DNA of 64,000 nt from Stenotrophomonas sp. Marseille-Q4652. GTDB taxonomy: Bacteria; Pseudomonadota; Gammaproteobacteria; Xanthomonadales; Xanthomonadaceae. Each line of letters opens with the position of its first letter. The first letter of the stretch is position 1. The position numbers and the translations under genes are program-made. The notes under the pieces were generated by a model. The model ran no database searches and was not told the origin of the DNA. It was given only the letters and a program-made list of their open reading frames with translations. This document shows, piece by piece, positions 10,408-20,633 of this stretch. Location of the stretch: assembly GCF_916618915.1 (NCBI RefSeq), contig NZ_CAKAKE010000001.1, positions 2,108,001-2,172,000 of the forward strand, read 5' to 3'.

Positions 10408-11172
10408 TCAGACCTTGTAGCCGGAATGGATCGAGACGATGCCGGCGCTGAGGTTCTTGTAATGGCAGCGGGCGAAACCGGCCTCGCCCATCATCGCCTT
10501 CAGTTCTTCCTGCGGCGGATGCTTGCGGATGCTCTCGGCCAGGTACTGGTAGCTGTCGGCGTCGCCGCGGGCGAACAGCTTGCCCAGCGTCGGCAGCACC
10601 TTGAACGAATGGAAGTCGTAGATCGGCTTGAACCACTCGGCGGTGACCTCGGAGAACTCCAGCACCCGCGCCTGGCCGCCGACCTTGAGCACCCGGTACA
10701 TCTCGCGCAGTGCGGCGTCCTTGTCGGTGACGTTGCGCAGGCCAAAGGAGATCGTCACCAGGTCGAAGCTGGCATCGGGGAACGGCAGCGCCTCGGCGTT
10801 GCACTGCACCCATTCGAAGCCGGACACCTGGCCACGGTTGGTCATGCGGTCGCGACCCACCGACAGCATGCCGGCATTGATGTCACCCAGCACCACGGTG
10901 CCCTCGGCACCCAGGCGCTCCTTGAGCAGCAGCGCGATGTCGCCGGTACCGCCGGCCAGGTCGAGGACGCGGTCGCCCGGCTTCACCTGCGCGGTGGCCA
11001 CGAAGTAGCGCTTCCACAGCCGATGGATGCCCAGGCTCATCAGGTCATTCATCAGGTCGTAGTTGTCGGCCACCGAGGTGAACACCTGGCCGACAAGCTT
11101 CTGCTTGTCCTTGGCCGGTACGTCGCGGAAGCCGAAGTGGGTGGTGCCGGTCTTGTAGGGGGATTCGCTCAT
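10408..11172 (-). CDS. ubiE: Ubiquinone/menaquinone biosynthesis C-methyltransferase UbiE
   Basis: 254-aa SAM-dependent methyltransferase for the C-methylation step of ubiquinone (and menaquinone) synthesis. Motifs: [20 protein letters not shown] near the N-terminus, SAM motif [12 protein letters not shown], and FGLRNVTD followed by [15 protein letters not shown], all typical of UbiE. ATG at 11172 ([10 protein letters not shown]) fits the family start; a longer open frame upstream is not supported. Divergent from the deaminase gene at 11263 with only 90 bp between. Confidence 0.96.
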   Translation of the reverse strand: MSESPYKTGTTHFGFRDVPAKDKQKLVGQVFTSVADNYDLMNDLMSLGIHRLWKRYFVATAQVKPGDRVLDLAGGTGDIALLLKERLGAEGTVVLGDINAGMLSVGRDRMTNRGQVSGFEWVQCNAEALPFPDASFDLVTISFGLRNVTDKDAALREMYRVLKVGGQARVLEFSEVTAEWFKPIYDFHSFKVLPTLGKLFARGDADSYQYLAESIRKHPPQEELKAMMGEAGFARCHYKNLSAGIVSIHSGYKV

Positions 11173-11262
11173 GGGGCCGATTATCGCACCGCCGGCGTGA
11201 TTGCGGCCGCTATCATCGGCGTCCTCGTGGCCCGCCCGGCCACCCCACGCCCCGGATTTCCC

Positions 11263-11715
11263 ATGATCGCCAACCCCGACTACCGCGCCCTGCTCGACAC
11301 CGCCATCAACGAAGCCCGCCAGGGTCTGGCCGAGGGCGGCATCCCGATCGGCGCGGCCCTGTACCACGGCGACGGCCGCCTGCTCGGCTGCGGCCACAAC
11401 CGCCGCGTGCAGGAGGATGACCCGTCCATCCACGGCGAGACCGATGCCTTCCGCAAGGCCGGCCGCCAGCGCTCCTACCGCGACACCATCATGGTCACCA
11501 CGCTGGCCCCGTGCTGGTACTGCTCGGGCCTGGTACGCCAGTTCAACATCGGTACCGTGGTGGTGGGCGAGTCGGTCACCTTCCAGGGCGGCATCGACTG
11601 GCTGCGCGAGAACGGAGTCAAGGTGATCGACCTGGCCGACGAGCGCTGCATCGGCATGATGCGCGACTTCATCGCCGCCCAGCCGGAGCTGTGGAACGAG
11701 GACATCGGAGAATGA
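11263..11715 (+). CDS. Nucleoside/cytosine deaminase (CDA-fold)
   Basis: 150-aa zinc deaminase. The active-site His-Ala/Gly-Glu appears as HGETDAF (His ligand, catalytic Glu) and the Cys pair as APCWYCSG, both expected for CDA-fold deaminases. The short length and HGET/PCWYC pattern resemble yeast-type cytosine deaminase more than tRNA or guanine deaminases; that is a family inference. The start is ATG at 11263. The gene stands alone between ubiE and a small unknown gene. Confidence 0.85.
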   Translation: MIANPDYRALLDTAINEARQGLAEGGIPIGAALYHGDGRLLGCGHNRRVQEDDPSIHGETDAFRKAGRQRSYRDTIMVTTLAPCWYCSGLVRQFNIGTVVVGESVTFQGGIDWLRENGVKVIDLADERCIGMMRDFIAAQPELWNEDIGE

Positions 11716-11845
11716 GCCGCAGCGCCAGCCCGAAACGCGGGCGCAGTCACGGTCTGGAAGCAAAGTCTGCCCGTTTCACCTCCACATAACGCCTTCATTG
11801 CGCGCCGCCGATAATGTTGAAGCCCCGGCGACGAGGAGGTGTGTG

Positions 11846-12100
11846 ATGCATGCCCAGCCCAGGCTTGAACCTGACCGGAGCCTCGCCATCGCGCGGACAC
11901 GCGAGCGGTTGCGCGCGCATTACCTGCGCCACCGCAACTCGCCGCCTTTCTGGGACGCCTACCAGCACCTGCAGGATGAGCTGGCTGCCAGCTTCCCGGA
12001 TGATCCCGTCGGAGCCTGCAACCTGATGGCGCGGATTGCCGAGACCCTGGGGGCGGTTCCGCGCGCCCAGCTGCTGGATCGGCCGGACGAAAGCTGCTGA
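11846..12100 (+). CDS. Small conserved-looking protein, unknown function
   Basis: 84-aa Arg/Ala-rich, probably helical and soluble protein. A strong ribosome site AGGAGG at 11834-11839 lies 6 bp before the ATG, which is why I accept it as a gene. Pattern SPPFWDAYQHLQDEL in the middle and no membrane segment or signal. Function not recognised. The stop is 86 bp from the end of hslU, which converges on it. Confidence 0.6.
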   Translation: MHAQPRLEPDRSLAIARTRERLRAHYLRHRNSPPFWDAYQHLQDELAASFPDDPVGACNLMARIAETLGAVPRAQLLDRPDESC

Positions 12101-12186
12101 CCCGAGCGCGCGTAGCGGTCCCGGCAATGCCGGAAACGACGATGGCGACCCTCGGGCCGCCATCGCGCAACACACCAGGAACTGGA

Positions 12187-13560
12187 TCAGAGGATGTAGC
12201 GGCTCAGGTCCGGATCCTGCACCAGCTCGCCCAGGTGCGAGTCAACGTAGGCGCGGTCGATGGTGACGCTGTCGCCGCCGCGGTCCGGGGCCTCGTAGCT
12301 GAGCGTGTCCAGCAGCCGCTCCAGCACGGTGTGCAGGCGGCGGGCACCGATGTTCTCCTGCCGCTCGTTGACCTGCGCGGCGATCTCGGCCAGACGCTCC
12401 ACGCCATCGGTGGAGAACTCCACCGACACGCCCTCGGTCCTGAGCAACGCCTGGTACTGGCGGGTCAGCGCGGCCCTGGGCTCGGTGAGGATGCGCACGA
12501 AGTCATCCTTGCTCAGCGCGCCAAGTTCCACGCGGATCGGGAAGCGGCCCTGCAGCTCGGGGATCAGGTCGCTGGGCTTGGCCAGGTGGAAGGCGCCCGA
12601 GGCAATGAACAGGATGTGGTCGGTCTTGACCGTGCCGTACTTGGTCGACACGTTGGAGCCTTCCACCAGCGGCAGCAGGTCGCGCTGCACGCCCTCGCGG
12701 CTGACATCGCCGCCACCGACGTTGTCACCGCGCTTGGCGACCTTGTCGATCTCGTCGATGAACACGATGCCGTGCTGCTCGCAGGCCTCGATCGCCGCGC
12801 TGCGGATGTCATCCTCGTTGACCAGCTTGCCGGCCTCTTCCTCGATCAGCAGCGGCCGCGCGGCCTTGATCGTCATGGTGCGCTTGTTGGACTTGGCGCT
12901 GCCGAGGTTGGCGAACATCGACTTCAGCTGCTGGCCCATTTCCTCCATGCCCGGCGGGGTCATGATGTCCATGGACACGTTGGCGGCGATCTCCAGTTCG
13001 ATCTCCCGGTCGTCCAGCTCGCCGTTGCGCAGCATGCGGCGGAACTTGATGCGGGTCTCGCTGTCGGCGGCTGACGGTTCGTTGCGCGCAGCCTCGGCGT
13101 CAAACCCAATACCGACGGCGCGACGTGGCAGCAGCGCATCGAGGATGCGGTCCTCGGCGCGCTCCTCGGCCTGGGTGCGCACGCGAACCTTGGCCTGCTC
13201 GCGGTAGAGCTTGACCGCGGTATCGGCCAGGTCACGGATGATCTGCTCCACGTCCTTGCCGACGTAGCCGACCTCGGTGAAACGGGTCGCCTCGACCTTG
13301 ACGAACGGCGCGTTGGCCAGCGTCGCCAGGCGGCGCGCGATCTCGGTCTTGCCCACGCCGGTGGGACCGATCATCAGGATGTTCTTGGGCATCACCTCGT
13401 TGCGCAGTTCGTCGGGCAGCTGCATGCGCCGCCAGCGGTTGCGCAGGGCGATGGCGACCGCGCGCTTGGCGTCGTGCTGGCCGACGATGTGGCGGTCCAG
13501 CTCCTGCACGATCTCGCGCGGGGTCATCGTCGAGGAGGAAACTTCAATCTTGTGCGACAT
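12187..13560 (-). CDS. hslU: ATP-dependent protease ATPase subunit HslU
   Basis: 457-aa AAA+ unfoldase of the HslUV protease. Walker A is [15 protein letters not shown] (about residues 60-75), Walker B FIDEID, followed by the sensor-2 region [13 protein letters not shown]; the intermediate I-domain lies between. Ends DLSRYIL, the conserved tail that inserts into HslV. ATG at 13560 ([10 protein letters not shown]) matches the family; an in-frame extension of 9 residues was not used. Downstream of hslV in the same direction. Confidence 0.98.
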   Translation of the reverse strand: MSHKIEVSSSTMTPREIVQELDRHIVGQHDAKRAVAIALRNRWRRMQLPDELRNEVMPKNILMIGPTGVGKTEIARRLATLANAPFVKVEATRFTEVGYVGKDVEQIIRDLADTAVKLYREQAKVRVRTQAEERAEDRILDALLPRRAVGIGFDAEAARNEPSAADSETRIKFRRMLRNGELDDREIELEIAANVSMDIMTPPGMEEMGQQLKSMFANLGSAKSNKRTMTIKAARPLLIEEEAGKLVNEDDIRSAAIEACEQHGIVFIDEIDKVAKRGDNVGGGDVSREGVQRDLLPLVEGSNVSTKYGTVKTDHILFIASGAFHLAKPSDLIPELQGRFPIRVELGALSKDDFVRILTEPRAALTRQYQALLRTEGVSVEFSTDGVERLAEIAAQVNERQENIGARRLHTVLERLLDTLSYEAPDRGGDSVTIDRAYVDSHLGELVQDPDLSRYIL

Positions 13561-13650
13561 GTCGGTTTCTCGTGTGCGCCCGCGCAATTGCGCAGGCGAT
13601 GGAACGAATGGGATGGGCAGCGGTCTCCGGCATCGGCCGGGGCGCGGTCA

Positions 13651-14202
13651 TCAGAGCTCTTCCACCACCACGTTGCGGTTGGTGTAGATGCAGATGTCAC
13701 CGGCAATGCCGATCGCCTCGGTGGCGATGGTCCTGGCATCCAGCTCGGTGTGCGCGACCAGCGCGCGTGCGGCCGACAGCGCGTAGGAGCCACCGGAACC
13801 GATGGCGATGATGCCGTCCTCCGGCTCGATCACGTCGCCGGTGCCGCTGATGATCAGCGAGGTTTCCCTGTCGGCCACCGCCAGCAGCGCTTCGAGCTTG
13901 CCCAGCCGGCGCTCGGTGCGCCAGTCCTTGGCCAGCTCCACGGCCGCGCGCTGCAGCTGGCCGTGCTTTTCGAGCTTGGCCTCGAACAATTCGAACAGGG
14001 TGAAGGCATCGGCGGCGGCGCCGGCGAATCCGGCCAGCACCTGGCCCTCGCGGCCCAGGCGACGCACCTTGCGCGCATTGCCCTTCATCACCGTGTGGCC
14101 CAGCGTGACCTGGCCGTCGCCGGCAATGGCCACCTTGTCGCCGCGGCGGATGCACACGATCGTGGTGGCGTGGAAGACATTCGGGTTCTGGCTGGGATCC
14201 AT
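13651..14202 (-). CDS. hslV: ATP-dependent protease peptidase subunit HslV
   Basis: 183-aa N-terminal-nucleophile threonine peptidase. The sequence [26 protein letters not shown] carries the conserved TTIV; processing before the first Thr (about residue 13) would expose the nucleophile. HslV commonly starts near MTTIV, so the roughly 12-residue propeptide is longer than in E. coli but common in Xanthomonads. The upstream ChaN/EreA-like frame as it stands overlaps the first 115 bp of this gene because of a frameshift. Confidence 0.97.
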   Translation of the reverse strand: MDPSQNPNVFHATTIVCIRRGDKVAIAGDGQVTLGHTVMKGNARKVRRLGREGQVLAGFAGAAADAFTLFELFEAKLEKHGQLQRAAVELAKDWRTERRLGKLEALLAVADRETSLIISGTGDVIEPEDGIIAIGSGGSYALSAARALVAHTELDARTIATEAIGIAGDICIYTNRNVVVEEL

Positions 14203-15458
14203 CGCGGTACTCCGTTGTGAACCCCAGAAATGGGGCCCACGACAGGTGATTCAAGCCATCTCGCCATATCCGGAACAGTCCGCGGTTTACCGCGGCGACA
14301 GGCAGCCTTGCCCCTGCGTTGCCGCCGCGTCGAGCTCCACCTGGCCGAGCAGCTGGCGCGTGCCGTCGGCATGTCGAGCTCGATCCGGTAAAGCCCCGGC
14401 AGCACCCACGCCATCGCCTGCGCCTGCCCATCGGCCAGCGGAAACTGGTCGGCGGCAATGACCTGCTGATCGTCGCTGCCGGCATCGAACACCCGCAACA
14501 ACGCCGGCTCCACCGACGGCGGCACGCACAGGTGCAGCGGCACGCGCCCGGGCAGCGTTGCCAGCCAGCCCGGGCGTGCGTCGACCGCGGGCACCGGCAG
14601 GTGCACGACGACCCAGTCGGCCTCGGCCGTCGGCGCGCGGCCGCCATCGACCACCGCCTGCACGCCGGCCTGCGGCGGTGTCGGCCAGGCCGCCGGATCA
14701 TCTCCCGTGCAGGCCGTCGCGCCCTGGCGGATCGCCAGTGGCTCGGTGCCGGTCATCGCCATCAGATGGGAGGCCATCCAGCGCGCCTCGCTGCGCTTGT
14801 CCAGGTGCGAGCCGCCGACGTAGACCAGCAGCCGCTGCCGGGGATGGGCCTGCAGCCAGTCGGCCAGTCGCTGTGCCTGCATGCGTTCGCGCGCCTCGCG
14901 GCTGGCCACGTGCACCGAGGCCTCGTAGGGCAGCAGCTCCCAGCCCAGTGCCAGCGCATGGCGGACTGCTGCGGCGAACACCGGGTCGCGGGTATAGACG
15001 CCGCTGCCGGCGCGCACCCGGCCATCGGCGGTGCCGGCGACCACATCATCGGCAAAGGTCTCCGCGGCCAGCGCGCGCACGCCCTGTGCATGCAGGCGGT
15101 CGATCAGCTGCTGCAGGAAGGCACGATGGCGGCTGCGGCCATGGCTCTCGTTGAGCATCACCACGCGGCGGTCGCGCATCGCCTCGTCGAGCACCGGCAA
15201 GGCATCGCGCCAACGCGTGTGCGCTTCGAATGCCGGCAGGGGCCGGCGCTGGCTGCAGCCCAGCGCCTCGTCGCCGGCCACCGCGGCCAGCTGCGCCAGC
15301 AGCTGTTCCTTCCCGGGTCGGGGTGGTGCCTGCCGGACCAGCTGCAACGAATGCCATGGCGTATTGCCGGTGGTCAGGGCGTGATAGGGCAGCGCGCGCG
15401 CCGATTGCGCCGCCAGCAACAACAACACCGCCAGGCCCCCGATTGCCCACTGCCGCAT
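14088..15458 (-). CDS. Secreted ChaN/EreA-like (Tiki superfamily) protein, frameshifted near the C-terminus
   Basis: Has an N-terminal signal peptide ([22 protein letters not shown]) and a NESHG motif followed by helix [16 protein letters not shown] and AAETFADDV, resembling the ChaN/EreA-like fold; a second His lies in [12 protein letters not shown] at 15458 follows GGAGGG at good spacing; a second ATG lies at 15473. The reading frame runs on to 14088 inside hslV, but from about 14370 the protein becomes Arg/Ser-rich. In the next frame the coding continues naturally as [19 protein letters not shown] and stops at 14287, 84 bp before hslV. The intact gene probably covers 14287-15458; one C appears to be missing. 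Function unknown; confidence in family is modest. Confidence 0.6.
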   Translation of the reverse strand: MRQWAIGGLAVLLLLAAQSARALPYHALTTGNTPWHSLQLVRQAPPRPGKEQLLAQLAAVAGDEALGCSQRRPLPAFEAHTRWRDALPVLDEAMRDRRVVMLNESHGRSRHRAFLQQLIDRLHAQGVRALAAETFADDVVAGTADGRVRAGSGVYTRDPVFAAAVRHALALGWELLPYEASVHVASREARERMQAQRLADWLQAHPRQRLLVYVGGSHLDKRSEARWMASHLMAMTGTEPLAIRQGATACTGDDPAAWPTPPQAGVQAVVDGGRAPTAEADWVVVHLPVPAVDARPGWLATLPGRVPLHLCVPPSVEPALLRVFDAGSDDQQVIAADQFPLADGQAQAMAWVLPGLYRIELDMPTARASCSARWSSTRRQRRGKAACRRGKPRTVPDMARWLESPVVGPISGVHNGVPRWIPARTRMSSTPPRSCASAAATRWPLPATARSRWATR

Positions 15459-15640
15459 GTCCACCCTCCGCATTCCTTGTGCGTCCCAGCATCGGCAAGC
15501 GGCGCACCGATCGCAAGCCGCGGATCGCGTCAGGCGGGCGTGATCGCGCGGCGTGTGACCGCGGTGGTCTTCGTCGCCGCGAGCTTGCCGGAAGCTCCAA
15601 GGTCACGTTGCTGTTGCGAAATCCCAACAGGTTCGTCCGC

Positions 15641-16272
15641 ATGCACGTCGCCACGCCTCCCCGCATGCCCCTGTCGCTGGACCGCCTGCTCGAGCTGGTA
15701 GGCGCCCAACAGGGTGTCGGCGTGTTCGACCAGACCGACACCCTGCCTATGCCAACGACTTCTACCGCTAGCTGCTGCACATCCCCCCGCCGGCGAGCTG
15801 CCGTGCTGGAAGGACATCCTTCGCAGCAACCACCTGCGCCAGACCGGCAACCGCATTGCCACCACGGACTTCGAGGCCTGGGCCTCGGCCGCCTCTCGCT
15901 ACGGCAGACTGCCGTTCCGCGCCTTCGAGGCCGACCTGCACGATGGGCGCTGGATCCACGTGGCCAAGACCACCCTGGCCAACGGCCCGGCCGTGACACC
16001 GGCGACATGCTGCTGCGCCACTTCGCAGGCCCGGTCCCAAGGCCTGGTGCGCCGCGAGGACGTGGCCGCTCGCTGGGGCCGGGAATCCCTGTTGTTGCTG
16101 CGCGACATCGATGCGGACGCCGCGCACGACGTAGTCGAGCATGTGTTGGCCAGGTGCGCGACAGGTGCCGCTGCCGCAGCATCGGCAGTTCCGTGCATGC
16201 CGCGCTCAAGCGCGCGGACGAAGCGCTGTACGCGGCCAAGGGCGAGGGCCGCGACCGCCGGTCACGCACTGA
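15641..16272 (+). pseudogene. Decayed PAS-GGDEF diguanylate cyclase remnant
   Basis: Pieces of one signalling protein can be read in changing plus-strand frames. A PAS-like start (SLDRLLELVGAQQGVGVFDQ) is followed after a shift by YANDFYR and a stop, then the PAS remainder (DFEAWASAASRYGRLPFRAF, DGRWIHVAKTTLANG). Next come a GDMLLRHFAG fragment, RREDVAARWGRESLLLLRDIDADAAHDVV where GG(D/E)EF has become GRES, and [19 protein letters not shown], the usual GGDEF C-terminal helix. Several frameshifts, an internal stop and loss of the first metal-binding part (DxDxFK) mean it is inactive. No other gene was found between xerC and the ChaN-like gene. Confidence 0.7.
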
Positions 16273-16297
16273 GGATCGTGCGCCACAAGGCGCGCGC

Positions 16298-17200
16298 TCA
16301 GCCCGCCAGCGGCTCGCTGCCGCCCTGCCCCTTGCGCTTGGCGCGCGGATGCGCGGCGTCGTAGACCTTGGCCAGGTGCTGGAAATCCAGATGGGTGTAG
16401 ATCTGGGTGGTGGAGATGTCGGCGTGGCCGAGCAGCTCCTGCACGCCGCGCAGGTCGCCCGAGGATTCGAGGATGTGGCTGGCGAAACTGTGCCGCAGCA
16501 TGTGCGGGTGCACGTGCTTGAACAGGCCCTGGCGCTGGGCCAGCTGCTTGATCCGGATCTGCACCGCACGCTGGCTGATGGGCGCGCCGCCGCGACCGGG
16601 AAAGACCGGCAGCGCTGGCTGGCCGCCGCTGTTCACGCGCCATTCCTCCAGCGCCCGGCGTGCATGCGAGCCCACCGGCACACGGCGCTGCTTGCCACCC
16701 TTGCCCAGCACATTGACCACGCCGGCGGCGAAATCCAGATCACGCCAGCGCAGCGCACACAGCTCGCTCAGGCGCAGTCCCGAGGAATAGAACAGCTCCA
16801 GCAGCGCACGGTCGCGCAGGCCCAGCGGTGCGTCGGTGGGCAGTTCGACCAGCTGCACCGCCTCATCGGCATCAAGCACCTGCGGCAGCTTGCGTGGCGC
16901 GCGCGGCGCACGCAGCGCCGCGGCCGGGTTGGTTTGTATGCGGCCATTCTTCAGCAGCCACTGGTAGAAGCTGCGGCAGGCCGAAAGCCGGCGCTGCAGG
17001 CTCTTGGGCGAGAGGCTGCGGCGGTGCTCGCTGGCGATGAACTGCCGCAGTTGCTCGCTGGCCAGCGCCTCGATGCCCACACCAGCCTCGCCCGCCCAGC
17101 CGGCCAGTGCAGCCAGATCGCGGCGGTAGGCATCAAGCGTGTGCGCCGAGGCACGCCGCTCGACCTGCAGGTAAGACAGGAAGTCCTGGCAGGGATCCAT
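16298..17200 (-). CDS. xerC: Tyrosine recombinase XerC
   Basis: 300-aa site-specific recombinase resolving chromosome dimers at dif with XerD. Catalytic set visible: Arg143 (SSGLRLSEL), Lys167 (LGKGGKQRR), His233 and Arg236 (HPHMLRHSF), His259 (LLGHADIS) and nucleophile Tyr268 (TTQIYTH). The N-terminal core-binding domain covers about residues 1-100. XerC rather than XerD is inferred from the dapF-DUF484-xerC gene order, well known in gammaproteobacteria. The gene begins 20 bp after DUF484 ends. Confidence 0.94.
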   Translation of the reverse strand: MDPCQDFLSYLQVERRASAHTLDAYRRDLAALAGWAGEAGVGIEALASEQLRQFIASEHRRSLSPKSLQRRLSACRSFYQWLLKNGRIQTNPAAALRAPRAPRKLPQVLDADEAVQLVELPTDAPLGLRDRALLELFYSSGLRLSELCALRWRDLDFAAGVVNVLGKGGKQRRVPVGSHARRALEEWRVNSGGQPALPVFPGRGGAPISQRAVQIRIKQLAQRQGLFKHVHPHMLRHSFASHILESSGDLRGVQELLGHADISTTQIYTHLDFQHLAKVYDAAHPRAKRKGQGGSEPLAG

Positions 17201-17220
17201 GCCGGTACTGCCCAGGCGGA

Positions 17221-17898
17221 TCAGGCCGTGGCGAAACGCTGCAGGGCCACCGCCAGCGACTCGCCCATCATGCGCAGGAACAGCGTGCCCATGCCTGGGT
17301 AGAAACGGTTGGGGTCATGGCTGCCGACCGCGATCAGGCCAACGCCCGGCAAAGGCAGCAACGCGGTGGACTGCACCTCGCCCACGCGCTCGCCGTACAG
17401 CAAGGTGTTCTTCTCCGGCTGCAGGCGGCCGCAGATCGGCTCGCCGTCATTGAGGCAGTCGTGGAACGGGGCCAGCGCCGGGTCGCTGCCGCCATGCACC
17501 TGCAGCCACGGTGCCTGTTCCAGCCCGGCTACCGGCTGCAGCAGCACGATGCGCACCAGGTCGCCGGCGAAATCCTCTTCCAGCGAGGCCACCATCGCGC
17601 GCAGCGTATCGGCGGCGCTGGTCTGGCGCATCAGCGCCAGGGTCAACTGGTGCGTGCGCACGGCCAGGCGCTCGTTGACCTGGGCATTGCCGGCCAGTTC
17701 GCTCAGCCGCCGCGACAGCTCGCGGTTCTTGTCACGCAGGATTTCCAGCTGGTAGCTGGCCAGCGACGCGGTCGGGCCGTCATCGCGCGGCACCACCATG
17801 GTCAGTGCCAGGTCCGGGAACTGCTTGAGGAAGGTAGGGTGGCGCCGCAGCCACGCCGCCACCTCGTGGGCACCGATCTTTTCCAGGGTATCGCTCAT
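17221..17898 (-). CDS. DUF484 family protein (GAF-like)
   Basis: 225-aa cytoplasmic protein of the DUF484 family, conserved between dapF and xerC. The N-terminal part ([20 protein letters not shown]) is the family hallmark; a coiled-coil ([20 protein letters not shown]) and a GAF-like C-terminal domain follow. The molecular role is not established. Start ATG at 17898 overlaps the dapF TGA (ATGA, 17895-17898), so an ATG three codons upstream is less likely. Confidence 0.9.
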   Translation of the reverse strand: MSDTLEKIGAHEVAAWLRRHPTFLKQFPDLALTMVVPRDDGPTASLASYQLEILRDKNRELSRRLSELAGNAQVNERLAVRTHQLTLALMRQTSAADTLRAMVASLEEDFAGDLVRIVLLQPVAGLEQAPWLQVHGGSDPALAPFHDCLNDGEPICGRLQPEKNTLLYGERVGEVQSTALLPLPGVGLIAVGSHDPNRFYPGMGTLFLRMMGESLAVALQRFATA

Positions 17899-18746
17899 CC
17901 GTTCCACTCCCCATCGAATACGAACGCCGTTGGCCCGGACAGGATGATCTGCGCATCATCCGCTGGCCAGCGCACGCGCAGGTCACCACCGGGCAGCGAG
18001 ATCACCGCATCGCGGTCCAGGCGGCCGCGCTGCATCATCACCACGGCCGCGGCGCAGGCGCCGCTGCCACAGGCCAGGGTCTCCCCGACCCCGCGCTCGA
18101 ACACCCGCAGCCGCGCATGGCCAGGGTCGAGCACCTGTACGAAACCCACGTTCACCGACTCCGGGAACGAAGCATGCTGCTGCAGCAGCGGACCGAGGCG
18201 CTCCACCGGGGCGGCATCGATCAGGCCCACTTCCAGTACCGCGTGCGGATTGCCCATCGACACCGCACCAAAGCGCACGCTCTCCCCCTGCAGCGGCAGC
18301 ACGTATTCCTCGCGCGACCGCGGAAAACCCACCAGCGGGATCTGCTCGGGCTCGAACTGCGGCACGCCCATCGCCACGGCGAACTCGGCTGGGCCCAGCT
18401 GCTCGACGCGGTGGCTGTCGCCGGGGCTGTCGATCTGGAAACCACCGGCCGGGTCCACGCCATCGCGGACCAGCCAGGCCGCCACGCAGCGCGCGCCGTT
18501 GCCACACTGCCCGGAGCTGGAACCGTCCGAATTCCAGACGCGGTAAGAGGCCACGGAGGCGGGATCACGCGATGCCTCGATGGTCAGGATCTGGTCGCAG
18601 CCCACCCCGGAATGGCGGTCGGCCAGGCGCGCGGCCAGCTTCGCATCCGGTGGCGGCGTGCCATCGCGCAGGTCCAGCACCACGAAATCATTGCCGGCGC
18701 CATGCATCTTGGTGAAACGCAGGCGGCCGTCGGCCGGCTTATTCAT
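17895..18746 (-). CDS. dapF: Diaminopimelate epimerase
   Basis: 283-aa PLP-independent racemase converting LL-DAP to meso-DAP for lysine and peptidoglycan synthesis. The two catalytic Cys are visible in GQCGNGARC (first half) and LACGSGACA (second half); the N-terminus [13 protein letters not shown] is the family signature. ATG at 18746 ([10 protein letters not shown]) overlaps the end of lptM by 8 bp. An in-frame upstream extension would run through lptM and was rejected. Confidence 0.97.
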   Translation of the reverse strand: MNKPADGRLRFTKMHGAGNDFVVLDLRDGTPPPDAKLAARLADRHSGVGCDQILTIEASRDPASVASYRVWNSDGSSSGQCGNGARCVAAWLVRDGVDPAGGFQIDSPGDSHRVEQLGPAEFAVAMGVPQFEPEQIPLVGFPRSREEYVLPLQGESVRFGAVSMGNPHAVLEVGLIDAAPVERLGPLLQQHASFPESVNVGFVQVLDPGHARLRVFERGVGETLACGSGACAAAVVMMQRGRLDRDAVISLPGGDLRVRWPADDAQIILSGPTAFVFDGEWNG

Positions 18747-18975
18747 CCGAATCCGCGTCGGCGGGCACGGTCTCGCCGGCATCCTCTTCGATCGCCTGCT
18801 CGGCGGCCTCATCGGCCTCGCCGTTTGCCTCGTCGACAGGCTCCACGGCCTGTTCCTCGATCGGCACCGGTTTCTGCGGCATCACCAGCGGGCCCTTGTT
18901 GCCACAGGCGGTCAGGACCAGCAGCGCGCATGCCGCCGGCAGCAGGAAAAACAGCGAATTGGGCTTCATCTTCAT
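18739..18975 (-). CDS. lptM: Small lipoprotein LptM (YifL family)
   Basis: 78-aa lipoprotein. The signal peptide [24 protein letters not shown] ends in a lipobox (LTAC) and is followed by [10 protein letters not shown], the YifL/LptM hallmark. In E. coli, LptM assists maturation of the LptDE LPS translocon, and its gene precedes dapF as here. The C-terminal tail is very acidic (Glu/Asp/Ala-rich). A second ATG two codons downstream (18969) is an alternative start. Confidence 0.85.
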   Translation of the reverse strand: MKMKPNSLFFLLPAACALLVLTACGNKGPLVMPQKPVPIEEQAVEPVDEANGEADEAAEQAIEEDAGETVPADADSDE

Positions 18976-19030
18976 GCGCCCGAGTATAGCCACCCGGCAT
19001 GAAATCCGCCGCGACACCAGCGCGCCCGAT

Positions 19031-19450
19031 TCAGCGTTCGCCCGGTGGCAGCGGCCGTGCCCACAACCAGGTCGCGACCACGACCATGCAGCCGATCGAC
19101 AGCCATTTCACCCAGGCCAGCGGCACGCACCAGAGCATGACCAGCGCGCACAGCAGCATGGTCAAAGTCGCCATCCACTTGGCGCGTCGGCTGACCGCAC
19201 CGTGCGCATGCCAGTCGGTGATGACCCGACCGAACCGTGGGTGGCGCAACAGCCAGTCGTGCAACCGGTCCGAGCCGCGCGCGGCGGCCCAGGCCGAGAT
19301 CAGGACGAACACCGTGGTCGGCAGGCCGGGCACGAAGATGCCGACGATGCCCACGCCGAGGCTGGCGTAGGCCAGCACCCACCACGCCCAGCGGAACCGG
19401 CTGGGTGGCCGTGAAACGGGACGGGGCTCGGGCGGCAGGTGGGGCGACAT
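19031..19450 (-). CDS. DUF454 (YbaN) family inner-membrane protein
   Basis: 139-aa protein with three to four membrane helices; SLGVGIVGIFVPGLPTTVFVL matches the DUF454/YbaN signature, followed by a short polar loop and HPRFGRVITDWHAHGAV. Function of the family is unknown. ATG at 19450 (MSPHLPPEP) is preferred over an ATG 13 codons upstream because the latter leads with a polar His-rich stretch. Confidence 0.85.
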   Translation of the reverse strand: MSPHLPPEPRPVSRPPSRFRWAWWVLAYASLGVGIVGIFVPGLPTTVFVLISAWAAARGSDRLHDWLLRHPRFGRVITDWHAHGAVSRRAKWMATLTMLLCALVMLWCVPLAWVKWLSIGCMVVVATWLWARPLPPGER

Positions 19451-19519
19451 GCCGCCAAGCATACCGAGCCGGTGTGGATGAGCATCCACACCCTCGTTGG
19501 ATCACTACCAGGCGGGGCG

Positions 19520-19548
19520 GGCGCACCTTGCGTCCCGCCCACCGTGCA
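19520..19548 (-). terminator. Possible terminator of the autotransporter gene
   Basis: A GC-rich imperfect inverted repeat (gggcggg...cccgccc on the minus strand, one bulged base) lies about 10 bp after the autotransporter stop at 19559. No T-run follows, so it may be a weak terminator or only an mRNA-stabilising hairpin. Confidence 0.4.
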
Positions 19549-19558
19549 GGGCATCGCC

Positions 19559-20542
19559 TCAGAGCTCCCAGCGCCAGTCCAGATGCGCGCCCAGTTCCCT
19601 CACCTCTCCACCCGCCCGGCCCTGCATCGCCATCGACAGGCGACTGTTGGCCGAGGTATTGACCGCCACGCCCAGTTCGGCGATGCCCAGGTTGCGTGCC
19701 AGGGCCACGCCGCCGACGTCGAAGCCATTGCTGCCGGCGACAAAGCGCTGCGCAGAGAACGGCCGCAGGTCACCCTGCGCGTTCTGCCAGGCCAGGCCAG
19801 CGCTGAGGGTAGCTGCCTCGTCCTGCCCGGCACTGATGTCCCAGCCCATGCGCAGGCCAAGCGTGGTGGTCCAGTAGGTATCCCTTCCTGCCTCCACCTG
19901 CAGGACGGCGTTGCCTCCCCTCTCGACGAAGGCGTCAGTCTCCACGCGGCCGTGGGCAGCACCGACATAGGGAACGAATTGCGCGCCACCCAGCGCCAGC
20001 TTCCACCCGGCCTCGGCAAACAGCGTGGTGCCACGGGCGTCGTAGTCGGAATGCAGTGATTGGGGCGCGACACCCACACCCAGCTGACGACGGCTTCCGA
20101 CCGAGTACTTCGTGTGGCTGCCACCCAACAGCAGCGACCAGGCATGGTGCTCGAAGCCGGCGTAGAGGCCACCGTGGACCGAGTCGATATCGGTCGCCGC
20201 GGACAGTGAACGCTGCTGCACCCGCTGCTCCTGTTGGCCCAGCGCCATGCCCAGCACGAAGGCATCACCCAGGCGTCCGTCAACGCCGACGACCAGACCG
20301 TTGCGACTGGAGTGCAGGCGGTGGGCCTCGCTCCCCGCGTCATTGCGCGCCGACGCTCCGCCACCCGACAGCCACGCCGAAACGCCCAGGTCCCGACTGT
20401 CCGGATCCGCGTTGTGCATCCGCTGGCGGATGCCGTCACGCAGCAGGCGGTCTTCCAGCAGCACGCCGCGGTTCGAGGCATGCAGTTGCCCGGAGAGCTG
20501 GTCGAACGCCGCCAGCGCCTCGTCTTCCGACAGTTCCAGCAA
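19559..20542 (-). CDS. Autotransporter beta-barrel, C-terminal half of a frameshift-split gene
   Basis: Codes the outer-membrane translocator of a type V secretion protein: alternating amphipathic strands, GLYAGFEHHAWSLLLGG, LGLRMGWDIS, and a C-terminus ending LDWRWEL with terminal aromatic/hydrophobic residues as in the Autotransporter domain. The listed start at 20542 is only the first ATG; the same frame is open upstream through a Pro-rich linker to about 20740, where it should join the passenger frame (20634-23210). One C too many in the gacccc repeat at 20724-20750 would explain the split. Confidence 0.85.
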   Translation of the reverse strand: MLELSEDEALAAFDQLSGQLHASNRGVLLEDRLLRDGIRQRMHNADPDSRDLGVSAWLSGGGASARNDAGSEAHRLHSSRNGLVVGVDGRLGDAFVLGMALGQQEQRVQQRSLSAATDIDSVHGGLYAGFEHHAWSLLLGGSHTKYSVGSRRQLGVGVAPQSLHSDYDARGTTLFAEAGWKLALGGAQFVPYVGAAHGRVETDAFVERGGNAVLQVEAGRDTYWTTTLGLRMGWDISAGQDEAATLSAGLAWQNAQGDLRPFSAQRFVAGSNGFDVGGVALARNLGIAELGVAVNTSANSRLSMAMQGRAGGEVRELGAHLDWRWEL

Positions 20543-20633
20543 CCCGTTGTACAGGGCCAGCGCATCGCCGGACTGGACCAGGCTGTTGAGCGCCCTCGCG
20601 GTGGCGTACTGGTTGGCAGTGCGCGCGACGCGA

